Shown here piece by piece: positions 35,105-42,546 of a stretch of DNA of 64,000 nt; the first letter of the stretch is position 1; the number at the start of each line of letters is the position of its first letter. Both the position numbers and the translations under genes were made by a program. The notes below the pieces were generated by a model, which was not told where the DNA came from, did not search any database, and saw only the letters and a list, made by a program, of their open reading frames with translations. Origin of the DNA: Rhodococcus sp. ARC_M5 (lineage in GTDB: Bacteria > Actinomycetota > Actinomycetes > Mycobacteriales > Mycobacteriaceae); the NCBI RefSeq assembly GCF_022810405.1, contig NZ_JALGQE010000004.1, forward strand, positions 186,001 to 250,000. Reading direction: 5' to 3'.

Positions 35105-35767
35105 ATGCCAGAGAAGAAGCCGACACCCGCTCGACGCTCCGATGCCCTGTCCAAGGGCCGCATCGTGCAGGCAGCGATCGAAATGCTCGGTGAAGGTGGC
35201 GCCGACGCTCTGACGTTCCGCACGCTCGCCGCGCACCTGTCAACGGGCCCCGGTGCGCTCTATCACCACGTCGGCAACAGGGACGATCTTCTCGCAGCAG
35301 CGGCCCAAGCCGTGATGGCATCGGTTCTCGAACCCTCTCCCGACAACGAGGCGACGGAACCGGGTGTTCGCGGCGTGATGATGAGGGTGTTCGACATGAT
35401 CACCACGCGGCCATGGGTGGCAACGCAACTCGCCGGCGCGCCGTGGCAGCCGGCCGTCATGCATCTCTTCGACCGCATCGGAACCGAACTGGACGCACGC
35501 GGAGTTCCGGAGAATGCGCAGTTCGACGCCGCGTCCGTGCTCATGTACCACGCTCTCGGGGCTGCGAGTCAGCGCGATGCCGGGAGGCAACTAGCCGCCA
35601 CGGTGACGGACCGCGCGGCGTTTCTCGACTCCACCCGCTCGGCGGTGACGGATACCGGCGATCACCCGTTCCTGACCCGAATCGCGTCGCAATTCGCCGA
35701 ACATGACGACCGAGAGCAGTTTCAGGCCGGTGTCGACATCATCTTGGCCGGTATCGACCGCGGCTGA
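35105..35767 (+). CDS. TetR family transcriptional repressor
   Basis: A 220-residue regulator. The N-terminal helix-turn-helix runs from about 17 to 65 (IVQAAIEMLGEGGADALTF, LAAHLSTGPGALYHHVGNRDDL), and the C-terminal ligand domain resembles the TetR_C group. It is likely to repress both itself and the FAD monooxygenase 91 bases downstream, because matching palindromes lie upstream of each gene. The inducer is probably a substrate of the monooxygenase. The ATG is preceded by AGGATC. Confidence in TetR is high; the regulon is inferred from operator sequence. Confidence 0.93.
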   Translation: MPEKKPTPARRSDALSKGRIVQAAIEMLGEGGADALTFRTLAAHLSTGPGALYHHVGNRDDLLAAAAQAVMASVLEPSPDNEATEPGVRGVMMRVFDMITTRPWVATQLAGAPWQPAVMHLFDRIGTELDARGVPENAQFDAASVLMYHALGAASQRDAGRQLAATVTDRAAFLDSTRSAVTDTGDHPFLTRIASQFAEHDDREQFQAGVDIILAGIDRG

Positions 35768-35791
35768 ATCGACCGCTCAGCGATATCCCGC

Positions 35792-35840
35792 TTGACAGCA
35801 TTGGAACAGTGTTCCAATCTTAGTTGGAACACTGTTCCAA
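35792..35840 (+). promoter_or_regulatory. Monooxygenase promoter with twin TetR operators
   Basis: A -35 TTGACA (35792-35797) is followed 17 bases later by CAATCT as a possible -10. The palindromes TTGGAACAGTGTTCCAA (35801-35817) and TTGGAACACTGTTCCAA (35824-35840) cover the spacer and the region after the -10. They differ only at the centre base. Binding would block polymerase directly. Confidence 0.72.
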
Positions 35841-35858
35841 CTATTGGCGGAGGCCTAC

Positions 35859-37004
35859 ATGGGTACAACCATCTCGATCATCGGTGCAGGACTCGGCGGC
35901 CTGGTGCTGGCACGAGTACTGCACGTTCACGGAATCGCCGCCACGGTGTACGAGGCCGATGCCGCGGCAGACGCTCGGACACAAGGCGGGCAGCTCGACA
36001 TCCATGAGAACGACGGACAGGTCGCCCTCGCCGCGGCCGGGCTCACGGAGCAGTTCCGCGCCATCATCCATGAGGGAGGCGAAGCGACTCGCGTCCTACG
36101 CCCCGACGGCGAGGCGTTGTTCGACGAACCCGACGACGGCACCGGGGGTCGACCGGAGGTACTGCGCGGCGACCTTCGACGCATTCTGCTCGAGTCACTG
36201 CCGGCCGACACCGTTCAGTGGGCGCACAAGCTCACCTCCGTCCGCCCACTGGGCAACGGACAACATGCACTCGAGTTTGCGAACGGAACCACCACAGTCT
36301 GCGATTTGCTCGTCGGTGCCGACGGCGCGTGGTCACGAGTCCGATCCCTGCTGTCTGCCGCCGTACCCGAGTACGTGGGTACCGTCTTCATCGAGACCTA
36401 CCTGCACGACGTGGACGCACGTCACCCCGCGACGGCTCGCGCAGTCGGCGGTGGAGCGATGTTCGCCCTCACACCGGGTAAGGGAATCTCCGTGCATCGC
36501 GAGGCCGGCGACATCCTGCATACGTATGTTCAGCTCAACCGCGGCGTCGAGTGGATCGATGCGATCGACTTCACCGACTCACACTCCGCAAAAGTAGCGG
36601 TTGCAGCCGAATTCGATGGGTGGGCAACGGAGTTGACGGCGTTGATCACCGGCGGGGACACTGCGCTGGTTCCCCGCAAGATCTTCACGCTGCCCAACGA
36701 CCACCGCTGGGATCCCACGCCGGGAGTAACTCTCGTGGGCGATGCCGCACACCTGATGCCTCCATCCGGAGACGGCGCGAATCTCTCGATGTTCGACGGT
36801 GCCGAACTCGCTCGCGCGATCTCCGATCACCGCGGCAACATCGATGCAGCCCTGTCCGTCTACGAGCAGGCCATGTTCACCCGAAGTGAAGCGGTGGCCG
36901 TCCAGTCACATGAAACGCTCGACCTGTGCCTCGGAGAACGCTCCCCGTACGGGATGATCGATCTGATCTCGGGCGTCAGCTCGGGTGATCGTCTCTTGCA
37001 GTAG
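35859..37004 (+). CDS. FAD-dependent monooxygenase (TetX/PHBH-like)
   Basis: A 381-residue flavin monooxygenase. It opens ISIIGAGLGGLVLARVLHVHG, the dinucleotide-binding GxGxxG; the DG motif is LVGADGAWSRVRSLL (about 155-170) and the second FAD motif is VTLVGDAAHLMPPSGDGAN (about 295-315). The pattern HGIAATVYEADAAADARTQGGQLDIHE is as in TetX-type enzymes, which hydroxylate tetracyclines, but many relatives act on other aromatics, so resistance should not be assumed. The start is the ATG at 35859, five bases after GGAGG. TetR sits immediately upstream, giving a drug- or substrate-inducible pair. Confidence 0.9.
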   Translation: MGTTISIIGAGLGGLVLARVLHVHGIAATVYEADAAADARTQGGQLDIHENDGQVALAAAGLTEQFRAIIHEGGEATRVLRPDGEALFDEPDDGTGGRPEVLRGDLRRILLESLPADTVQWAHKLTSVRPLGNGQHALEFANGTTTVCDLLVGADGAWSRVRSLLSAAVPEYVGTVFIETYLHDVDARHPATARAVGGGAMFALTPGKGISVHREAGDILHTYVQLNRGVEWIDAIDFTDSHSAKVAVAAEFDGWATELTALITGGDTALVPRKIFTLPNDHRWDPTPGVTLVGDAAHLMPPSGDGANLSMFDGAELARAISDHRGNIDAALSVYEQAMFTRSEAVAVQSHETLDLCLGERSPYGMIDLISGVSSGDRLLQ

Positions 37005-37256
37005 TAGTTTCACTGTCCGACGCCGCATCGAGTGCGAGGGCGTCAAGTAGTCATCGACGACAGACTGTCGCCGGTGATCACGAGAGTGGCGTCGGCTACG
37101 TGCCTTTCGATCGCGTCCTGCATCACCGGACCGTACACCCGGCCTTCTCCCATACCCAGGGTCGATGGCGTCTCGATAGCTCGTTTGCCACCACCTCGCC
37201 TCGAATCGGAGAGAGGATAGGGCAATCGCCGGATTCCGAAACCAGTGGAGGTTGTC

Positions 37257-37679
37257 ATGGCAAGACTTGTTCAGCGGTTGGCAGTGTGCGGTGCCGTGAT
37301 GGTCGGCGCGGCGTTCGCATCGGCTGCGGTGGCCTCCGCGGAGGTGACGATTCCGTTTCAGTTCAACCCAGCGCCCTACGGAAACCCGAGAGGCAGTGTC
37401 GATTCACCCCCGAGCAATTGTGCTGTGGTGGTCGGCGAGCAACCCGGGATCGCGAAGGTCACCGACACCCCGAATGCGAACACCGGCTGCTACCTCATCT
37501 CCGACGTGCGCTGGGTGAATCTCACTACCGGGGCCAGTGGTACCGCCCGATTGTCGGACGCCCTCTTCGGATCCCCGCACGAGGCAATTGTGTACAGCGG
37601 GCCGGGCCAAGTGGCACTCATCGGACTACCGACTTCTGCGACCACGGTGCCGGGGTTCGCGACGTTCTACGTTCCGTAG
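37257..37679 (+). CDS. Small secreted protein of unknown function
   Basis: A 140-residue exported protein. A signal peptide (RLVQRLAVCGAVMVGAAFASA) is cleaved near AVASAEV, leaving a domain of about 110 residues with two cysteines (in SNCAVVV and TGCYLIS) that can form a disulfide, and a Pro/Gly-rich start. The ATG at 37257 follows GGAGG by five bases. It resembles the small secreted beta-sandwich proteins common in Rhodococcus and Nocardia, but I cannot name a family. It stands alone on the plus strand. Confidence 0.75.
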   Translation: MARLVQRLAVCGAVMVGAAFASAAVASAEVTIPFQFNPAPYGNPRGSVDSPPSNCAVVVGEQPGIAKVTDTPNANTGCYLISDVRWVNLTTGASGTARLSDALFGSPHEAIVYSGPGQVALIGLPTSATTVPGFATFYVP

Positions 37680-37715
37680 ATCTTTGTCGATCTCGTAGGC
37701 TCTGATGATGGAATC

Positions 37716-38984
37716 GTGCGTGGGCAGCTGGGACCATCGTGGCAGCGCAAATCCTCGGAGGATCTGGATGTCCACTCCCGGCGAGCTGGTTTCGTGACGT
37801 ACTCCGGGATTGTCGACACCGACCATCACCAGTTCGTCGTCGGGTCACAATCCGCAGAGACCTACGAACCTGCTGTGACCGGCAGCGTCATGGAAGTCGG
37901 ACGGAATTTCGTCACCGTCATGACAGGTGCCGCATACGGCCCGGTCTCGGTAACAGTCGAACTACTCACCACCGCTCCCGGCGACCCTGGCGCTGAGGTC
38001 GAGTGGGAGGTCATCGAAGAAGCCACGATCAAGGTGAGCAAACCGTTCCGGGTCATCACCCTCGATGGTGAAATTGCACAGGATTTTCCAGCGTTACCGA
38101 TAACCAAGGGTCTCAACACATTTCGTGTCAGCGCACGAGGTCGCGATGCGAACCCGGGCATGATCGTCGCCGAGCCCACCGAGTTGTACCTCGTCCAGGT
38201 CTGGAAAGTCACCCAGCCTGCCGCTCTGCGGCGACTCCACAAGACCGACACGGTGTGGAACGACGACATCGTCGTCCACAAGGTCAGAAGCTGGTGGGAC
38301 CCCGATCCTGTCGCAGACGCGACCCTGTACATCAAGTACGGCTACGAGCACATGGCCAACCAGGTGAAACAGGACGCAATCAATTGGGGTGGGCGACCTC
38401 CCACCGAGAAGCTGTACCGCGCCGCCACTTCCAAACAGTTCGCATTTCACGATCGAATGCTCGTCGACGCTCTGGCGCGCGCCCGCGCACCGAAACTTCG
38501 CAAGATCGCGGCGTGGGCTGCGCGTCGGTCGTACACGTTGGCCGGCATCGCGGATATCGACTGGATTCGGGCCGGACTCGAGGCGTTCGAGAACGAGACC
38601 CCGCTCCCGGCACCGTTCGACGACCGGCACACCACGAAAGTGTGGGACGCATTCAACGCCGACACTCGCATCGAGCTGTGGGCCACTTCGGACAGCGGCG
38701 AACAGACCCCGACGCCGGCGTTGGTAGCGGTCAATTCTCTGACCGCCGCCAGCGGGGACGAGCCATTCGCCGACCTGTTTCACGCTTTGGACACCTTGCT
38801 CAAGGTGCAACACCAGGTCGACCACCCGGACCAGTTGCCGTTCTCGAGGCCGGACTACGACCACTTGGGGCTCATCTCCGATGTGCGTGGAGAGTTCTTT
38901 CCGAAATTGGCCCCGGCCGACCAGTACGAACGTTGGATCGGACACACGGTCGATGATGTGCTGCAAGCAGATACAGGGCGTTGA
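37716..38984 (+). CDS. Unknown protein with N-terminal beta domain shared with 47591-48040
   Basis: A soluble protein of up to 422 residues with no signal peptide. Its first 170 residues look like an all-beta domain ending in LNTFRVSARGRD and ELYLVQVWKV. The same arrangement (YRIRVHVRGRD then LELHIWP) ends the small protein at 47591-48040, so the two appear related. The remaining 240 residues are mostly helical, with LHKTDTVWNDDIVVHKV and a Trp-rich stretch, and match nothing I recognise. GTG 37716 gives the longest reading; GTG 37794 (397 residues) begins nearer the conserved part and may be the true start. Confidence 0.7.
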   Translation: MRGQLGPSWQRKSSEDLDVHSRRAGFVTYSGIVDTDHHQFVVGSQSAETYEPAVTGSVMEVGRNFVTVMTGAAYGPVSVTVELLTTAPGDPGAEVEWEVIEEATIKVSKPFRVITLDGEIAQDFPALPITKGLNTFRVSARGRDANPGMIVAEPTELYLVQVWKVTQPAALRRLHKTDTVWNDDIVVHKVRSWWDPDPVADATLYIKYGYEHMANQVKQDAINWGGRPPTEKLYRAATSKQFAFHDRMLVDALARARAPKLRKIAAWAARRSYTLAGIADIDWIRAGLEAFENETPLPAPFDDRHTTKVWDAFNADTRIELWATSDSGEQTPTPALVAVNSLTAASGDEPFADLFHALDTLLKVQHQVDHPDQLPFSRPDYDHLGLISDVRGEFFPKLAPADQYERWIGHTVDDVLQADTGR

Positions 38985-39154
38985 CGGCGCTGTATCGACG
39001 CACATGGTGTCACAGCCAAGACTCCCGGCAGAGACGAGACACTAGGTAGGGGAGAATCCCTCCACATCCAGGGAAATCCAGAAGAGAGACAGGACTCCAT
39101 AGACCGCACGTTCAGATTAGGACCTGATCGTCTGCGTTCGGTCATGATGAGTCC

Positions 39155-39439
39155 GTGCCGACTACCGATCCGTTCCACGCACTCGTTCTGATGAACGCAG
39201 TGTTCGCCTCTGCCGCATGGTCTCTGGCCAAGCCGTCGTGGCCCGCAGCGATATCGCTGGGTGTTACCTCGATTCTGTGGCTCTTCTTCAACGCCCCTAT
39301 CGAGGGTGCGGTGCTGTATGTCGTCGATGCGGACAGAGGGTTGACCGAATCCGACTTCCTCACGGTTGCGGGGTTGATCCTGGCCGCAGTGACTATCGCC
39401 CGAGTCCGGCGCATCCAGCGATCGGACGTCGATTCCTGA
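39155..39439 (+). CDS. Small membrane protein
   Basis: A 94-residue protein with three hydrophobic segments (about 8-28, 30-50 and 66-84) and a short basic tail. It starts at GTG 39155. No family is recognised. The downstream neighbour is the convergent GntR gene, and the intergenic stretch holds an inverted repeat that may terminate both. Codon use and hydrophobic pattern make it plausible, but its small size keeps confidence moderate. Confidence 0.55.
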   Translation: MPTTDPFHALVLMNAVFASAAWSLAKPSWPAAISLGVTSILWLFFNAPIEGAVLYVVDADRGLTESDFLTVAGLILAAVTIARVRRIQRSDVDS

Positions 39440-39450
39440 AGCAACTCACG

Positions 39451-39504
39451 CTCCACTCCTCGAAGTAAGTCAGTGAATGCCCCTGATCGAGGCGTCGAGT
39501 GGAG
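39451..39504. repeat. Inverted CTCCACTC / GAGTGGAG repeat between convergent genes
   Basis: CTCCACTC (39451-39458) faces GAGTGGAG (39497-39504) with 38 bases between. The right arm lies in CGTCGAGTGGAGTGTC (39493-39508), nearly identical to CGTCGAGTGGAGCGTC at 48513-48528. It may act as a bidirectional terminator or be a short dispersed repeat. Confidence 0.5.
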
Positions 39505-39546
39505 TGTCCTGTGCAGCTGCCGCGTCCCTCCGGGACATCGCCGTCG

Positions 39547-40167
39547 TCAGCTGCCCTGCAGCGCACTGTGACAGCCTGCCCGGATGTGCGCGCGCATGAT
39601 GGCCTCGACCCATTCGCCGTCGCCACTTTCCAGCGCGTCGACGATCTCGAGGTGATGAGAGGCACTCCGGATCAGTTCGGCCGGGGTGTACCGGCGAAAG
39701 GTTCGAGCTGCGACAACGGGTTTGAGCATTCCTATCGCCATGTCGGCCATGCGACCGTTGGGGCACCTCAGCAGAATCGCAGTGTGAAAGGCATTGTTCA
39801 GCACCGCTATCTCGGACAGGTCCGCGGAGTCGAGAATCTTGTCGTGCATGCGCTGAGCCATCTCTCGAAGCTCGGCGAGATCCGACTGGGTCACGTGACC
39901 GGTAGCAAGCTTGGCGGCCTCGGGTTCGAGAAGGGACCGAGCCGCGTAGATCGCTTCGACGGAGTCTCGGGTGTACTCACTGACGCGGGCACCCTTGTTC
40001 TTCTCGATCGTGACGACTCCGGTGCCGGCAAGAGTGACCAACGCTTCCCGGATGGGGGTACGACTGACACCCAGCCGCGCAGCCAACTCGGCCTCGTTCA
40101 ACTTCTCGCCTGGGCCGTAATGACCGGCGACGAAGAGGTCGAAGATCTTGTCACCGATCTCGGACAA
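39547..40167 (-). CDS. GntR family regulator (FadR/FCD subfamily)
   Basis: A 206-residue regulator. The winged helix-turn-helix spans about 1-68 (GPGEKLNEAELAARLGVSRTPIREAL, then VVTIEKNKGARV), and an all-helical FCD ligand domain with the usual metal-site histidines (for example NNAFHTAIL and ASHHLEIVDAL) follows. The start is a TTG at 40167, six bases after AGGGGA. It lies 21 bases downstream of the lyase gene on the same strand, so it is the last gene of the CoA-transferase/lyase operon. It probably binds ATTGT-N4-ACAAT at 42451-42464 and responds to a carboxylic acid or CoA ester. Confidence 0.92.
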   Translation of the reverse strand: MSEIGDKIFDLFVAGHYGPGEKLNEAELAARLGVSRTPIREALVTLAGTGVVTIEKNKGARVSEYTRDSVEAIYAARSLLEPEAAKLATGHVTQSDLAELREMAQRMHDKILDSADLSEIAVLNNAFHTAILLRCPNGRMADMAIGMLKPVVAARTFRRYTPAELIRSASHHLEIVDALESGDGEWVEAIMRAHIRAGCHSALQGS

Positions 40168-40188
40168 CAGATTCCCCTGTCGACATGT

Positions 40189-41133
40189 TCACACGGGCCA
40201 TTGTGCATCAGCGAGCTGTTGCCTGGTGCCACCTCTGCAGACGAACGAGTACGACGGAGTACCGGTGTAGCCGACGCTGGTCCGCACCATCGCCAAGTAG
40301 GCCTCGAGGTCTATCCCGGTCTCGATTCCCAGCGAATCCAGTAGTGCCACCACGTCCTCCATGGGCGCGTTGCCGAGAACGGAGGGGTCGCCTGGGAACC
40401 ACATGTCTCCGCCGAGGCCGCCGAAGGAGGCCTCGATCCAATCCGCTCCCGCGGCCAGGCTCGCCAACGCGTTGACGGTGCCGAAGCCGTTGCGGTTGTG
40501 CAGATGCACCCCCACCGGGATGGTGGAATAGCGGCCCTTGACGCGTCGAACACCGTCGTAGAACTCTGTCGGCGTCTCGACACCGCTGGTGCCCGCCAGA
40601 TACAACGAGTCGGCTCCGGCGTCGACCACTTGCTCGACCACCGCGTCGAGCTCGGTGGCATCGATCGGGCCGTGACACGGAGCGAAGAACGCGGTGGCCA
40701 CTGCGGCGCTGACCTTCTTGCCGGACAGGTGCCCCTGGGCGACGATCGCGGAGAAGTCGTGGAGCAACTGCTCGGGCGTCGAATTCTGATTCTTCGCGGC
40801 CATGTCCCGATCGACCGGGATGATCGCGACGATTTCTTCGATCTCGGTGGCGCAGGCCCGTTGTGCGCCGCGAACATTGGGCACCAACGCCTTGTAGTGA
40901 ACACCCTCTCGTCGCGGCGCCTCTGCGATGAGTCGCTCGGCATCGCCGAACTGCGGCAACACTTTCGGATGCGCGAAGGAGGTGATCTCCACGGTGGTCA
41001 CACCGGAGTCGAGAATGCCGTGCAGCAGTTCGAGCTTCTGGTCGGTGCTGACGAACTCCGATACCGCCTGCAAACCGTCCCGTAGACCGACCTCGACCAA
41101 CTTCGCGCTCCGGGGCAACCCGTCGAACACCAT
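40189..41133 (-). CDS. Hydroxymethylglutaryl-CoA lyase-like DRE-TIM enzyme
   Basis: A 314-residue TIM-barrel lyase. It has LVEVGLRDGLQ (the R-D-G of DRE-TIM enzymes) and the metal ligands in GVHLHNRNGFGT. In HMG-CoA lyases the glycine loop reads GGCPxA with a catalytic Cys (Cys266 in the human enzyme); here the same place reads GGLGGDMWFPGDPSVLGN, so the Cys is absent. Cleavage of an HMG-CoA-like thioester to acetyl-CoA and a keto product remains likely, but substrate and mechanism may differ. The ATG shares its A with the CoA-transferase TGA. It works with the CoA-transferase that would make its thioester substrate. Confidence 0.85.
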   Translation of the reverse strand: MVFDGLPRSAKLVEVGLRDGLQAVSEFVSTDQKLELLHGILDSGVTTVEITSFAHPKVLPQFGDAERLIAEAPRREGVHYKALVPNVRGAQRACATEIEEIVAIIPVDRDMAAKNQNSTPEQLLHDFSAIVAQGHLSGKKVSAAVATAFFAPCHGPIDATELDAVVEQVVDAGADSLYLAGTSGVETPTEFYDGVRRVKGRYSTIPVGVHLHNRNGFGTVNALASLAAGADWIEASFGGLGGDMWFPGDPSVLGNAPMEDVVALLDSLGIETGIDLEAYLAMVRTSVGYTGTPSYSFVCRGGTRQQLADAQWPV

Positions 41134-42377
41134 CAGATGGTCCCGTCGGCGCGGAAGGCGTCGATCGTGTCGCGCGTGAATTCGCCGACGGTGGTGAGTA
41201 TCTCTTCGGTGTGTTCGCTGAGCTTGGGTCCGGGCCAACGGACGGCTCCGTCTGTGCGACTCAACCGCGGGAACGTGTTCTGCATCGGCACTTCTCCCAG
41301 GGTGGGATGCGGGGTGGTGATGATGCTCTTACGGGCAATGAAGTGCTCGTCGCTCAACATGTCCTCTGGTCGATAGATCTTGCCGACCGGTACCGAATGC
41401 GCCAGCAACAGTTCCTCGAGTGCGCGCGCGTCGTGCTGGACGGTGAACTCTCCCACCAGAGCGTCGAGTTGTTCCTGACGTTCACCGCGCGCTCCGTGCG
41501 TGCTGAACCGTGGATCGGTGGCCAACTCCGGCGTACCCATCGCTTCGGCGAGACGCGCGAAAACCGTGTTCTGATTCGCTGCGATCAATACCCATCCGCC
41601 GTCCGCGGTGGGATAGACGTTGCTGGGCGCGACATTCGGCAGAATGGCACCACTGCGTTCACGCTGATATCCCGAGATGACCCACTCGGGAACGATCGAC
41701 TCCATGATGCCCAGCACCGCCTCGTAGATGGCCGAATCCACCACTTGTCCACGGCCACTGCGAGTTCGCTCGTACACCGCGCCGAGCGTCCCGATGGCGG
41801 CGAACACTGCGGCCAGCGTGTCGCCGATCGAGATTCCCACGCGTGAGGGCGGAGTCGAGGGATCGCCGACGACGTAGCGCAGTCCGCCCATCGCCTCACC
41901 GATCGAGCCGTAGCCGGCACGGGATGAATACGGTCCGCTCTGACCGAATCCCGAGACCCTGGCCAGAATCAAGCCCGGGTTGTCGGCAGAGAGACGGTCG
42001 TATCCCATCCCCCACCGCTCCAACGTCCCTGGCCGAAAATTTTCCACGACGATGTCGGAGCGGGAGATCAACGTTCGCGCGATGGCCTGCCCTTCGGGGG
42101 TGCGAAGATTCACCGTCACCGATTTCTTGTTGCGGCCGACGACCGACCACCACAGCGACTCGCCCTGGGGACGCGTCCGGCCCCACTCACGTAGTGGATC
42201 CCCGGTTCCCGGCTGCTCGAGTTTGATCACCTCGGCACCGAGATCTCCGAGGATCTGCCCGCAGAACGGTCCGGCGATCAGTTGACCCATCTCGATGACG
42301 CGCAGACCCTCCAGCGGTCCGGCACTCGTCGATCTCATTGGGCTCGGTTCGTCGATTACGCGGTCTTCGACAGTCAC
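41133..42377 (-). CDS. Family III CoA-transferase (CaiB/BaiF)
   Basis: A 414-residue class III acyl-CoA transferase. The N-terminus LEGLRVIEMGQLIAGPFCGQILGDLGAEVIKLE, VVGRNKKSVTVNL and ENFRPGTLERWGMGYD are signatures of the family; the catalytic Asp is probably in VGISIGDTLAAVF. It would move CoA from succinyl- or acetyl-CoA to a free carboxylic acid imported by the divergent transporter. The start is the GTG at 42377 after AGGGGAGC; the much longer frame upstream crosses the promoter region and the transporter start and is not credible. First gene of an operon with the lyase and GntR regulator. Confidence 0.9.
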   Translation of the reverse strand: MTVEDRVIDEPSPMRSTSAGPLEGLRVIEMGQLIAGPFCGQILGDLGAEVIKLEQPGTGDPLREWGRTRPQGESLWWSVVGRNKKSVTVNLRTPEGQAIARTLISRSDIVVENFRPGTLERWGMGYDRLSADNPGLILARVSGFGQSGPYSSRAGYGSIGEAMGGLRYVVGDPSTPPSRVGISIGDTLAAVFAAIGTLGAVYERTRSGRGQVVDSAIYEAVLGIMESIVPEWVISGYQRERSGAILPNVAPSNVYPTADGGWVLIAANQNTVFARLAEAMGTPELATDPRFSTHGARGERQEQLDALVGEFTVQHDARALEELLLAHSVPVGKIYRPEDMLSDEHFIARKSIITTPHPTLGEVPMQNTFPRLSRTDGAVRWPGPKLSEHTEEILTTVGEFTRDTIDAFRADGTI

Positions 42378-42423
42378 TACAGCTCCCCTGATTGCATGCA
42401 CTTTGGTTCCAGAACTCGATATA

Positions 42424-42435
42424 TAGAACGTTCTA
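42424..42435. promoter_or_regulatory. TAGAACGTTCTA palindrome in the divergent promoter region
   Basis: A perfect 12-base palindrome 46 bases upstream of the CoA-transferase start and about 110 bases upstream of the transporter. It may be a second regulator site or part of the GntR control region. No protein is assigned. Confidence 0.4.
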
Positions 42436-42450
42436 CCACTTTCTACGCGG

Positions 42451-42464
42451 ATTGTGCATACAAT
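42451..42464. promoter_or_regulatory. Probable GntR (FadR-type) operator
   Basis: ATTGTGCATACAAT has perfect 5-base arms around a 4-base centre and matches the TTGT-N4-ACAA form bound by many FadR/FCD regulators. It lies between the divergent CoA-transferase and transporter genes, so one regulator could control uptake and degradation together. The link to the GntR gene at 39547 is inferred from proximity. Confidence 0.6.
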
Positions 42465-42546
42465 CTGTCTTGACCGAGTGACTAGCGCCACATAACGTAT
42501 TGCTGACTCCATCAGCTCATCGCGTACCGAAAATTCAGGAGAGACC

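Noticed and set aside
35859-37004. Calling the FAD monooxygenase a tetracycline-resistance enzyme
   Set aside because: TetX-like motifs are shared by many aromatic hydroxylases; substrate residues cannot be judged by eye.
37043-37258. A 71-codon minus-strand frame between the monooxygenase and the small secreted protein
   Set aside because: Its second half looks protein-like, but it has no recognised homologous motif and covers the ribosome site of the plus-strand gene. It may be a gene remnant; the evidence is too weak to list.
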